Of a stretch of 64,000 nucleotides of DNA, positions 40,722 through 48,491 are shown in pieces. The notes under the pieces were generated by a model. The model searched no databases. It saw only the letters and a program-made list of their open reading frames with translations, and was not told where the DNA came from. The position numbers were made by a program, and so were the translations under genes. Origin of the DNA: Imtechella halotolerans (lineage in GTDB: Bacteria > Bacteroidota > Bacteroidia > Flavobacteriales > Flavobacteriaceae); the NCBI RefSeq assembly GCF_028743515.2, contig NZ_CP117969.2, positions 1,707,501-1,771,500 of the forward strand, written 5' to 3'. The stretch's first letter is position 1; every line of letters starts with the position of its first letter.

Positions 40722-41675
40722 ATGCAAAAATATATAGACACCGGAAAGAAAGATACTCGTAGTGGATTTGGAGCCGGACTAACCGAACTTGGGAGAACAA
40801 ACCCCAACGTAGTTGCACTTTGTGCAGATCTTATCGGCTCATTAAAAATGGATGACTTTATTAAAGAAAATCCTGAGCGATTTGTACAAGTTGGAATTGC
40901 TGAAGCCAATATGATGGGAATTGCAGCTGGTCTAACTATAGGAGGAAAAATCCCTTTCACCGGTACTTTCGCTAATTTTTCTACGGGTCGTGTTTACGAT
41001 CAAATTCGTCAATCAATAGCATACTCCCATAAAAATGTAAAGATTTGTGCATCACATGCAGGTGTAACTCTTGGTGAGGACGGAGCAACTCATCAAATTT
41101 TGGAAGATATTGGCCTTATGAAAATGCTACCTGGCATGGTAGTTATAAATCCGTGTGATTACAACCAAACTAAAGCTGCTACATTAGCAATTGCAGACTA
41201 CCACGGACCTGTATATTTACGTTTTGGTCGACCTGCAGTAGCTAATTTTACTCCAGAAGATCAAACATTCGAAATTGGAAAGGCTGTTATGCTTTCTGAA
41301 GGCACTGATGTAACAATCGTAGCAACCGGCCACTTGGTATGGGAAGCACTTTTAGCTGCCGAAGAATTGGAAAAAGATGGAGTTTCTGCTGAAGTTATAA
41401 ACATTCACACTATTAAACCTTTAGACGAAGAGGCCATCCTTAAATCCGTTGCTAAAACAGGTTGTATTGTAACATGTGAAGAGCACAACTATCTTGGCGG
41501 ACTTGGTGAAAGTGTTGCGCGCGTACTTGTTAACAACTCTCCAGTTCCACAAGAATTTGTAGCCACAATGGATACTTTCGGCGAAAGTGGAACTCCAGCC
41601 CAATTAATGGCTAAGTACGGTTTAGATAGCGAAGCAATTCAAAAAGCTGTACGTAAAGTATTAACAAGAAAATAA
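40722..41675 (+). CDS. Transketolase, C-terminal subunit
   Basis: This 317-residue polypeptide supplies the pyrimidine-binding and C-terminal domains. Blocks include RSGFGAGLTELG, the catalytic-Glu region FVQVGIAEANMMGIAAGL, FANFSTGRVYDQIRQSIAYS, and the C-terminal VTCEEHNYLGGLGE. It pairs with the N-terminal subunit encoded just upstream; both genes have normal lengths, so the split is not a recent frameshift. Confidence 0.94.
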   Translation: MQKYIDTGKKDTRSGFGAGLTELGRTNPNVVALCADLIGSLKMDDFIKENPERFVQVGIAEANMMGIAAGLTIGGKIPFTGTFANFSTGRVYDQIRQSIAYSHKNVKICASHAGVTLGEDGATHQILEDIGLMKMLPGMVVINPCDYNQTKAATLAIADYHGPVYLRFGRPAVANFTPEDQTFEIGKAVMLSEGTDVTIVATGHLVWEALLAAEELEKDGVSAEVINIHTIKPLDEEAILKSVAKTGCIVTCEEHNYLGGLGESVARVLVNNSPVPQEFVATMDTFGESGTPAQLMAKYGLDSEAIQKAVRKVLTRK

Positions 41676-41729
41676 ATTTTTGGTAGGGTTTTTGAACACC
41701 TGGCTGTTGTATTATAAAACTTATACGTT

Positions 41730-42299
41730 ATGAAAAAAACACTTATCGCTTTTTTTGCACTTGCCACAACAGCAGCTTTTGCTCAAGATTCCAATGCAGC
41801 CTTTGGTATTAAAGGTGGGTTCAACTACAATTCAAACGGTAAATTCTTTAAAGACGCTCAAGAAATCCCTAAAGGTCCAAAAATTGGATATCATGTTGGA
41901 CTTTATGGAAAAATTGGTGATGACATCTATTTCCGCCCGGAATTAGTATACACCAAAACCAAGAGTGATTATGATGGTGATGACTTTGACATGTCAAAAT
42001 TAGACATGCCTCTTTTGTTAGGTATAAAAGTAATTGGCCCATTAAGTGTGTTTGGAGGTCCATCCCTACAATACATTCTAGATACTGATTTCGATGGCAT
42101 TCAATTAAACGATGTCAAAGATGAATTCACCATTGGACTTAATGCAGGGGTTGCACTTCAACTAGGAAAATTAGGTGTAGATCTGCGTTACGAACGTGGT
42201 CTTTCAGACAACGAAGCTAACTTTGTTGGTATAAGCAATCAAGGTAGGATTGATACCCGTCCTGAACAGTTAATACTCAGTCTTTCTATAAATCTATAA
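41730..42299 (+). CDS. Outer-membrane beta-barrel protein (porin-like, OMP_b-brl family)
   Basis: This 189-residue protein has a Sec signal (MKKTLIAFFALATTAAFAQ) followed by short alternating strands, including FGIKGGFNYNSNG, IYFRPELVYTKTKS, LGVDLRYERGLSDN, and an end in an aromatic/aliphatic strand (LSLSINL). The pattern fits the small eight-stranded outer-membrane barrel group common in Bacteroidota. Function is unknown. It ends at a strong terminator 27 bases downstream. Confidence 0.85.
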   Translation: MKKTLIAFFALATTAAFAQDSNAAFGIKGGFNYNSNGKFFKDAQEIPKGPKIGYHVGLYGKIGDDIYFRPELVYTKTKSDYDGDDFDMSKLDMPLLLGIKVIGPLSVFGGPSLQYILDTDFDGIQLNDVKDEFTIGLNAGVALQLGKLGVDLRYERGLSDNEANFVGISNQGRIDTRPEQLILSLSINL

Positions 42300-42326
42300 G
42301 ATTATACAAAAGACCAAGAAACATAA

Positions 42327-42356
42327 AAAAGGCCGCTCTAAAAAGAGCGGCCTTTT
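42327..42356. terminator. Bidirectional terminator
   Basis: AAAAGGCCGCTCT pairs with AGAGCGGCCTTTT around an AAAA loop. It separates convergent genes and has A/T runs on both sides, so it can serve both. Confidence 0.92.
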
Positions 42357-42374
42357 ATTATATTATTAATTCTA

Positions 42375-43256
42375 TTAATCACATAAGTTTTCAGTACAAG
42401 TTTTATCCGCATAACTTGGATAAGCAGTATCATTACAATTTGGGAAACTTACCTGCCCTTTTGTTGCATCATATTCAATTTCACAAATAGAAGGAACTCC
42501 ATCTTTATCGTGATCAATATTCTTGGTTAACAACAAATTTACCTGAAACAAAACTGGCGCATATGCTGGAACGGCTCCAGAACCTTGAAAATAAAAAGCA
42601 CCTGAAGGGATAAAGAAGGCGCCAATACCATAGTTATCTGCAAATTCAAAAGTACCATCTCCATTATCAACCACATCACCAGAAGAAGCTTTAAGCTCTA
42701 CCACCAATTCCCTATACCCCAAAGCAACACCAGCCGCATATTCATAATTTGGAGTCCACATAACGGATCCTATTTTCCAATCTCCAAGGATATCCATCCA
42801 AATAGGTCGGTAATTATTCATTTGATTTTCGAATACAACTCCAGTACTAAGCACCGATCCTTTATGATTTACATACACAGAGTCTGCCACTGTAGGATTC
42901 GCTCCTACACCTTCACGTGCAATCAAATAATACAACTTATGATCAATTTCATCACCATCTGCATTTTTAACTTTTATAGTTTTACTCTGCACTTGATCAA
43001 TTAGGGGAGTTTTTCCGGCATTGTCGCCAGAAATAGTATCCACTACTATCTGATAATCAAACCCTTCAACTGGGTTTGCAAATTCATCATAATTATAAAA
43101 ATGTGTTTCTAAAAAAGAGACTATAGCCTCATCATTTTCAATTGAAACTTCAAGCATATCTCGCGGTGGTTCTATTACCACATCATCATCTTTTTTACAA
43201 GATATTACCAATAAAGATAAACCTCCTAATACTACTGCTATTCGATTGCGTATCAT
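42375..43256 (-). CDS. FKBP-type peptidyl-prolyl isomerase lipoprotein
   Basis: This 293-residue lipoprotein (lipobox C20, then KKDDD) carries one FKBP-like domain: SVYVNHKGSVLSTGVVFE matches the first strands and LGYRELVVELK to IPSGAFYFQGSG and VLFQVNLL the rest. The last ~45 residues form a separate tail with DHDKDGVPS, similar to calcium-binding type-3 repeats, and four cysteines (CEIEYD, FPNCND, KTCTENLC) that could form disulfides. It probably assists folding in the periplasm or at the surface. Confidence 0.8.
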   Translation of the reverse strand: MIRNRIAVVLGGLSLLVISCKKDDDVVIEPPRDMLEVSIENDEAIVSFLETHFYNYDEFANPVEGFDYQIVVDTISGDNAGKTPLIDQVQSKTIKVKNADGDEIDHKLYYLIAREGVGANPTVADSVYVNHKGSVLSTGVVFENQMNNYRPIWMDILGDWKIGSVMWTPNYEYAAGVALGYRELVVELKASSGDVVDNGDGTFEFADNYGIGAFFIPSGAFYFQGSGAVPAYAPVLFQVNLLLTKNIDHDKDGVPSICEIEYDATKGQVSFPNCNDTAYPSYADKTCTENLCD

Positions 43257-43333
43257 ATAGTCAAATTACTTATTTTACAAGGGTCACCAATTTTTAGACG
43301 ACTTTTTCAAGTGCGCAAGATACAATTTTCTCT

Positions 43334-43341
43334 TATTTTTG
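43334..43341 (+). promoter_or_regulatory. Candidate -7 element for hslR
   Basis: TATTTTTG lies 33 bases before the hslR start. The -33 TTG is not evident. Confidence 0.35.
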
Positions 43342-43373
43342 CTCCACACATTTAACGTAGTTTTTAAGGTTTT

Positions 43374-43766
43374 ATGAGAATTGATAAATATTTATGGGCT
43401 ATTAGATATTACAAGACCAGAAACATCGCCACTGAAGCATGCAAAAAAGGACATGTAAAGGTTAATGGTAGTATCGTTAAACCCTCAAGAGAAGTGTATC
43501 CTACAGACACCTTAGTTGTACGCAAAAATCAAATTGATTTTCAACTAACTGTATTAGACATTCCCGCAAGTCGAGTTGGAGCCAAGCTTGTAGATATTTA
43601 CCGAAAAGACACCACTCCACCAGAAGCATTTGCACATGCAGAGATGGTAAGATTATCTCAAGATTATTACAGACAAAAAGGAGAAGGAAGGCCTACTAAA
43701 AAAGATCGTAGAGCTATAGACGACTATTTAGATGATGACTTTTTTAATTCAGACCATGATGAATAA
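43374..43766 (+). CDS. hslR: S4-domain RNA-binding protein, Hsp15/HslR family
   Basis: This 130-residue protein has an N-terminal S4 domain (MRIDKYLWAIRYYKTRNIA, GHVKVNGSIVKPSREV) and a basic C-terminal helix (KGEGRPTKKDRRAID). Hsp15 binds 50S subunits with stranded nascent chains and is part of ribosome-associated quality control. It is the first of three overlapping genes. Confidence 0.9.
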   Translation: MRIDKYLWAIRYYKTRNIATEACKKGHVKVNGSIVKPSREVYPTDTLVVRKNQIDFQLTVLDIPASRVGAKLVDIYRKDTTPPEAFAHAEMVRLSQDYYRQKGEGRPTKKDRRAIDDYLDDDFFNSDHDE

Positions 43767-44349
43767 GGAATATTGGGAACAACGTTACACAAATCAAGAA
43801 ACCGGTTGGGACATCGGATCATCTTCTACTCCTTTGAAGGAATACATAGAGCAATTAGAAAATAAAAATTTAAAAATACTTATACCTGGTGCCGGAAATG
43901 GCCATGAAGTCAGCCTTCTTCACGAACTAGGTTTCAATCAGGTGTACATTTTAGACATAGCAAAACAACCACTTGATAGGTTTAAAATAAACAACCCAAC
44001 CTTTCCTATTGATCACATTTTACATCAAGACTTTTTTGAACTACAAATCACATTCGATCTTATTATTGAACAAACTTTTTTCTGTGCACTACCTCCTTTA
44101 CTACGCCCAGACTACGCTAAAAAAATGTATGAATCACTTAATGATTCTGGTAAATTAGTAGGAGTACTATTCGATTTTCCACTTACAGAAAAAGGCCCTC
44201 CATTTGGCGGATCAAAAACAGAATACCATACGTACTTCACACCTTATTTCCAAGTAAACACTATGGAGAAATGCTATAATTCAATAAAACCAAGACAAGG
44301 AAACGAACTCTTTGTTATCTTTGAAAAACAAATTAAGACATTATTGTAA
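43756..44349 (+). CDS. TPMT-type SAM-dependent methyltransferase
   Basis: This class I methyltransferase of the thiopurine S-methyltransferase-like group has YWEQRYTNQETGWDIG at the start, the SAM-binding ILIPGAGNGHE, and EQTFFCALPP. In bacteria the family methylates thiols, selenium or tellurium compounds and other small substrates; the substrate here is unknown. ATGs at 43756 and 43759 both fit. Either overlaps the end of hslR. An ATG 24 bases earlier is less likely. Confidence 0.85.
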   Translation: MMNKEYWEQRYTNQETGWDIGSSSTPLKEYIEQLENKNLKILIPGAGNGHEVSLLHELGFNQVYILDIAKQPLDRFKINNPTFPIDHILHQDFFELQITFDLIIEQTFFCALPPLLRPDYAKKMYESLNDSGKLVGVLFDFPLTEKGPPFGGSKTEYHTYFTPYFQVNTMEKCYNSIKPRQGNELFVIFEKQIKTLL

Positions 44350-44849
44350 TGAGTACCAAAACACGCATTCTATCCCACGAAGAAATCCAACATAAAGTTC
44401 GCCGTATTGCCTATCAAATTTACGAAAGCAATATGAATGAAAACCAGTTAATCCTCGCTGGAATTTCAAAAAGCGGCTACATTTTTGCTGAAAAATTAAA
44501 GGAAACTTTGAATCAAATTTGCAATCTAGAAATCCAATTATGTGAAGTACATATTAATAAAAGGAACCCTCTAGACACCATTACTACATCATTACCTGAA
44601 GAGATATATACTAATCAAGCTGTAATTCTGGTAGACGATGTTCTTAATTCTGGAGCAACCCTCATTTATGCAATTAAGCATTTCCTTAACGTACCATTGA
44701 AACGTTTTAAAACGGCCGTTTTAGTTAATCGAAATCACAAGAAATTTCCAGTAAAAGCAGATTTTAAGGGTATTTCGCTTTCAACCTCTCTTCACGAACA
44801 TGTAACTGTCATCTTTGAAGATGGAAACAATGCTGTTTATCTAGATTAA
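44349..44849 (+). CDS. Phosphoribosyltransferase family protein (PyrR-like)
   Basis: This 166-residue type I phosphoribosyltransferase has the PRPP-binding loop VILVDDVLNSGATL and the N-terminal hood region ILAGISKSGYIFAEKL. The arrangement resembles PyrR, a uracil phosphoribosyltransferase/regulator, but regulation of pyr genes is not shown. Its ATG overlaps the previous stop (TAATG), so it is translationally coupled to the methyltransferase gene. It converges on aroK with 7 bases between. Confidence 0.84.
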   Translation: MSTKTRILSHEEIQHKVRRIAYQIYESNMNENQLILAGISKSGYIFAEKLKETLNQICNLEIQLCEVHINKRNPLDTITTSLPEEIYTNQAVILVDDVLNSGATLIYAIKHFLNVPLKRFKTAVLVNRNHKKFPVKADFKGISLSTSLHEHVTVIFEDGNNAVYLD

Positions 44850-44856
44850 AAATTTT

Positions 44857-45375
44857 TCAATTATCTATCAAAGCATTGATTTCCTCAACAATCTCATCAA
44901 TTGTTTTTCCATCACAAGGTATTATTTGATTTGATTGTCTGTAAAATGAATTTCGTTCAAAGAGGTGTTTACCAATAAATTCAGGCAATTCTTCATCTGA
45001 AAGATGCGATATTAAAGGACGGTGCCCTTTTTCTGGCTTTAACCGTTCTACAAGTCCGGTAATACTCAATTGCAAATAAAAAACATTGGGTGTAGCCTTA
45101 TTGATCTTCTTCATGTTATCACCAAAACACGGAGTACCACCTCCTAAGGATAAAATCATGGCTTCAGAACTAGACAGCAAAAATTCCAAATAACTCATTT
45201 CTTGCTTCCTAAAATAGATCTCACCCTTATTTTGAAACAATTCACCAATGGACATTTGCTCCTTTTCCTCTATAAAATGATCCAAATCAATTAAGGGAAG
45301 TGATAGCTTTTTTGCTAATTTTATACCAACTGTGGACTTTCCACTCCCCATATAACCTAGTAAGACGACCTTCAC
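44857..45375 (-). CDS. aroK: Shikimate kinase
   Basis: This kinase phosphorylates shikimate in aromatic amino acid synthesis. The 172-residue P-loop protein has GYMGSGKST (Walker A, residues 7-15), DLDHFIE (shikimate-binding Asp), FRKQEMSYL, LGGGTPCF and RPLISHLS for the lid and adenine region. The gene appears monocistronic, with its own -7 candidate upstream in the tRNA spacer. Confidence 0.95.
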   Translation of the reverse strand: MKVVLLGYMGSGKSTVGIKLAKKLSLPLIDLDHFIEEKEQMSIGELFQNKGEIYFRKQEMSYLEFLLSSSEAMILSLGGGTPCFGDNMKKINKATPNVFYLQLSITGLVERLKPEKGHRPLISHLSDEELPEFIGKHLFERNSFYRQSNQIIPCDGKTIDEIVEEINALIDN

Positions 45376-45430
45376 GATACTTCTAAAATATTTATTTATA
45401 ACTAATTACGATATCCATTTAAAAAAAACA

Positions 45431-45438
45431 CAAATTTA
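45431..45438 (-). promoter_or_regulatory. Candidate -7 element for aroK
   Basis: TAAATTTG on the minus strand lies 56 bases before the aroK start. It is back-to-back with the tRNA-Lys promoter. The -33 part is not evident. Confidence 0.4.
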
Positions 45439-45451
45439 TATCAAAAATGGC

Positions 45452-45481
45452 TTGAAAAATAAATTATTGATATTATATTTG
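45452..45481 (+). promoter_or_regulatory. Promoter of the tRNA-Lys genes
   Basis: TTG, 19 bases, TATATTTG, followed directly by CACCCGC, the same GC-rich segment found after rRNA P1 and P4. The tRNA starts 42 bases after the -7 box, so a short 5' leader must be trimmed. Confidence 0.8.
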
Positions 45482-45523
45482 CACCCGCCTACCAGAAAGG
45501 TAGGAATGCTTTTCAAAAGCAAT

Positions 45524-45596
45524 GACTCGGTAGCTCAGTTGGTAGAGCACAACACTTTTAATGTTGGGGTCCTGGGTTCGAGCCCCAGCCGGGTCA
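45524..45596 (+). tRNA. tRNA-Lys(UUU), copy 1
   Basis: Acceptor GACTCGG pairs with CCGGGTC; D arm TAGCTCAGTTGG, anticodon loop CTTTTAA, and T arm CTGGGTTCGAGCCCCAG. CCA is not encoded. It is identical to copy 2. Confidence 0.96.
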
Positions 45597-45711
45597 CAAA
45601 ATATAATGAGGAATAAAGATTAGTACCACTAGCATCCTTGTTAAAAATTGTGCAGCTTCTAGATTTTGTAGAATTGTTTGCCTAAATAATTAAGTATACA
45701 GTAATGTATTT

Positions 45712-45784
45712 GACTCGGTAGCTCAGTTGGTAGAGCACAACACTTTTAATGTTGGGGTCCTGGGTTCGAGCCCCAGCCGGGTCA
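45712..45784 (+). tRNA. tRNA-Lys(UUU), copy 2
   Basis: The 73 bases are identical to copy 1. No separate promoter is visible in the 115-base spacer, so it is probably cotranscribed and then released by RNase E/P/Z-type processing. A terminator follows directly. Confidence 0.96.
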
Positions 45785-45785
45785 C

Positions 45786-45819
45786 AAAAAAAAGTTAAGT
45801 AGTTTGCTTAACTTTTTTT
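45786..45819 (+). terminator. Terminator after tRNA-Lys copy 2
   Basis: AAGTTAAG pairs with CTTAACTT around a seven-base loop, followed by a T run and flanked by A's. It closes the tRNA-Lys unit. Confidence 0.8.
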
Positions 45820-45839
45820 ATTTTTGAATCATCTATATT

Positions 45840-45923
45840 GCCCACGTGGAGAAATTGGTAGACTCGCCATCTTGAGGGGGTGGTGTTCGTAAGGACGTGC
45901 TGGTTCGAATCCAGTCGTGGGCA
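45840..45923 (+). tRNA. tRNA-Leu(GAG)
   Basis: Acceptor GCCCACG pairs with CGTGGGC. The anticodon stem CCATC/GGTGG holds loop TTGAGGG with anticodon GAG. The long variable arm (GGTGTTCGTAAGGACGTGC region) is typical of leucine tRNAs. It lies after the tRNA-Lys terminator, so it may have its own promoter. Confidence 0.94.
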
Positions 45924-45927
45924 CTTA

Positions 45928-45955
45928 AACTTCGGTACAACACCGAGGTTTTTTT
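45928..45955 (+). terminator. Terminator after tRNA-Leu
   Basis: AACTTCGGT pairs with ACCGAGGTT (one G-U) around a five-base loop, followed by seven T's. Confidence 0.85.
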
Positions 45956-46017
45956 ATTTACAGAAATTATTTCGCTACCACTCCTTCACTTTATTTCAAC
46001 TCTTTCAAAACACACTT

Positions 46018-46049
46018 TTGCTATAATTCGTAAAAAATTTATATTTTTG
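46018..46049 (+). promoter_or_regulatory. Promoter of the MerR/B12-type regulator gene
   Basis: TTG, 21 bases, TATTTTTG. The end of the -7 box overlaps the first half of the inverted repeat shared with the crtI promoter, which suggests autoregulation. Confidence 0.65.
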
Positions 46050-46072
46050 TTTAAGTTTTTTAGTTAAAACAA
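46047..46072. promoter_or_regulatory. Candidate operator at the regulator gene
   Basis: TTGTTTAA (46047-46054) and TTAAAACAA (46064-46072) form an imperfect inverted repeat around a TTTTTT core, closely resembling the perfect one at crtI. It covers the likely transcription start. Confidence 0.5.
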
Positions 46073-46974
46073 TGAACATTATTAAAGATTCTTTCAGTAT
46101 TAAAGATTTAGAAAATCTTTCAGGCATTAAAGCTCATACAATTCGTATATGGGAAAAACGCTATAATCTTCTCACCCCAGACCGAACTGACACCAACATA
46201 CGTACCTACTCCATTAAAAGTCTTCAAAAACTACTTAACATTTCCCTATTATACGAAAACGGATATAAAATTTCAAAAATCGCGCAACTCGAAGAGGAGC
46301 AAATACCAGTTCTTGTTAGAGAAATTGCGAGTAATAAGAATAAAGACAATCATGCCCTTAGTGCATTTAAACTTTCCATGCTCAATTATGACCAAGTCCT
46401 CTTCTATCATACCTACAACTCACTTTTAGCGCATAAAAGTTTCAGAGAAATATTTCACGATAACTTCATTCCACTACTTAACGAAATTGGTATGTTATGG
46501 CAAACCGACACTATATCACCAGCCAACGAACATTTCATAAGTAACCTGATTAAACAAAAAATTCTATCAAATATAGAAATGCTACAAAGCCTAGCGGCTG
46601 AAAAAAGAAATAGAACATTTGTACTTTATCTTCCAGAAAACGAAATACACGAGTTGGGATTGCTTTATGTGCACTATGAACTATTACTTAACGGCTACAT
46701 ATCTATTTACCTCGGACCGACTGTCCCCTATTCAAACCTAACCGAAATTAACGCTACATTTGATAACATTATTTATATCTCATATTTCACTGTAGAACCC
46801 AATAGAGATAAAATAATACAGTACTTAGAAAATTTTAATAATCTCCTCCTTACAGAAGATAACCCTAACGAACTATGGATCTTTGGTTTTCAAACCAATA
46901 ATCTTAGTAAAAGTGAGCTTCCTGAAAGAATTAAACGATTCGACTCCATATCGACTTTCATAAAAGAATTATAA
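46072..46974 (+). CDS. MerR-family regulator with B12-binding domain (CarH/LitR-like)
   Basis: This 300-residue repressor-type protein has an N-terminal MerR helix-turn-helix (FSIKDLENLSGIKAHTIRIWEKRYNLLTP, residues ~8-75), a four-helix region and a Rossmann B12 domain. It keeps the marks of the AdoCbl photoreceptors CarH/LitR: W-x9-EH (WQTDTISPANEH) capping the upper ligand, and EIHELG (ExHxxG) with the cobalt-ligating His. The later GG motif is weaker (WIFGFQ). It precedes the carotenoid operon, so light-controlled carotenoid synthesis is a reasonable inference. Confidence 0.88.
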   Translation: MNIIKDSFSIKDLENLSGIKAHTIRIWEKRYNLLTPDRTDTNIRTYSIKSLQKLLNISLLYENGYKISKIAQLEEEQIPVLVREIASNKNKDNHALSAFKLSMLNYDQVLFYHTYNSLLAHKSFREIFHDNFIPLLNEIGMLWQTDTISPANEHFISNLIKQKILSNIEMLQSLAAEKRNRTFVLYLPENEIHELGLLYVHYELLLNGYISIYLGPTVPYSNLTEINATFDNIIYISYFTVEPNRDKIIQYLENFNNLLLTEDNPNELWIFGFQTNNLSKSELPERIKRFDSISTFIKEL

Positions 46975-46978
46975 TAAA

Positions 46979-47017
46979 TTGTTTTTTGTTTAACTTTTTT
47001 CTATTTTTGTTAAACAA
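46979..47017 (+). promoter_or_regulatory. crtI promoter with overlapping inverted-repeat operator
   Basis: TTG (46979-46981), 20 bases and TATTTTTG (47002-47009) form the promoter. A perfect 9-bp inverted repeat, TTGTTTAAC at 46986-46994 and GTTAAACAA at 47009-47017, covers the spacer and start site with a 14-base gap. Binding there would block polymerase. The second arm runs into the start codon. Confidence 0.65.
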
Positions 47018-48489
47018 TGAAGCAACAGATAATTATTATAGGTTCGGGTTTTTCATCATTGGCTGCGGCTTGCTATTTAGCAAAATCAGGCCATAAGGTG
47101 ACCATTTTAGAAAAAAACAACACCATTGGAGGTCGCGCAAGACAGTTCAAAAAAGAAGGTTTTACATTTGATATGGGTCCTACATGGTATTGGATGCCTG
47201 ATGTATTTGAACGGTTTTTTTCCGATTTCAAAAAACATCCATCTGAGTATTATACGCTGGAGAAGCTAAATCCAGCATACGAAGTATTCTTTGATAAAAA
47301 TGATAGTATCTTAATTGAAGATACACTAGAAAAAATCAAAAATACTTTTGAGTCCATTGAGGTAGGAAGCGCTAGTAAACTAGAAAAATTTATCGGTAAT
47401 GCTCAATCTAACTATAATATTGCCATTAAAGATCTTGTATACAAGCCTGGTGTATCGCCATTAGAATTAGTAAATTATAAAACTCTTTCTAGATTACATC
47501 AATTTGCTAGTAACATTCAAAGAGATGTCAGAAAGGAATTCAAAAACAAACGACTTGCTCAAATTTTAGAATTTCCTGTGCTGTTTTTAGGTGCCAAACC
47601 CTCACAAACACCTTCATTTTATAATTTTATGAACTATGCAGATTTTGGTTTAGGCACCTGGTATCCAAAAGGGGGGATGTTTTCAGTTGTGGAGGCAATT
47701 AAACAACTGGCTATTGAAATGGGAGTAGAAATAAAAACCAACGCAAATGTGGTAAGCATAGAGATCGACAATGGCCTTGCTACTCATGTGGTAACCCAAA
47801 CCGATCAATATCCGGCAGATATGGTCCTGAGCGGTGCTGATTATCATCACAGTGAAACCTTATTACCCCAACAATACAGGGCCTATTCTGAAAAATACTG
47901 GGATAAACGTACTTTTGCTCCCTCATCTTTATTATTCTATGTAGGATTTTCTAAAAAATTAGAAAATATATCTCACCATACTTTATTTTTTGATGTAGAT
48001 TTTGACATACATGCCCAAGCAATATATGACCGTCCCAAATGGCCTGAAAAACCTCTTTTCTATGCCAGTTTCCCATCTGTAACAGATATTGAGGCAGCCC
48101 CTGAGGGTTGTGAAGCGGGGATATTCCTCATTCCAATTGCACCTGGGATAGAAGATACTCCACGTATAAGAGAAGATTACTTCAATATATTAATAAGTCG
48201 TATGGAAGATGTAACATCTCAATCGCTAAAAGAGCATGTCCTCTTTAAAGAATCCTATTGCGTAAATGATTTTATTAATGATTATAATGCTTACAAGGGA
48301 AATGCCTATGGCCTAGCCAACACACTTACTCAAACTGCATTTTTAAGACCTAAACTACGGAGTAAAACAATTAATAATCTCTATTTCTGTGGTCAACTAA
48401 CTGTTCCTGGTCCAGGAGTTCCTCCTTCCTTAATTTCAGGAAAATTAGTATCGGAATTAATACTTCAAGACATTCAAAAACGTTCTTAA
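47017..48489 (+). CDS. crtI: Phytoene desaturase
   Basis: This 490-residue CrtI-type FAD enzyme introduces double bonds into phytoene to make lycopene. It has the dinucleotide motif IIGSGFSSLAAACYLAKSGH, TILEKNNTIGGRARQF, FDMGPTWYWMPD, and the C-terminal CrtI signature NLYFCGQLTVPGPGVPPSLISG. It is first in the crtIBZY transcript, with crtB 2 bases on. Confidence 0.96.
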   Translation: MKQQIIIIGSGFSSLAAACYLAKSGHKVTILEKNNTIGGRARQFKKEGFTFDMGPTWYWMPDVFERFFSDFKKHPSEYYTLEKLNPAYEVFFDKNDSILIEDTLEKIKNTFESIEVGSASKLEKFIGNAQSNYNIAIKDLVYKPGVSPLELVNYKTLSRLHQFASNIQRDVRKEFKNKRLAQILEFPVLFLGAKPSQTPSFYNFMNYADFGLGTWYPKGGMFSVVEAIKQLAIEMGVEIKTNANVVSIEIDNGLATHVVTQTDQYPADMVLSGADYHHSETLLPQQYRAYSEKYWDKRTFAPSSLLFYVGFSKKLENISHHTLFFDVDFDIHAQAIYDRPKWPEKPLFYASFPSVTDIEAAPEGCEAGIFLIPIAPGIEDTPRIREDYFNILISRMEDVTSQSLKEHVLFKESYCVNDFINDYNAYKGNAYGLANTLTQTAFLRPKLRSKTINNLYFCGQLTVPGPGVPPSLISGKLVSELILQDIQKRS

Positions 48490-48491
48490 CT

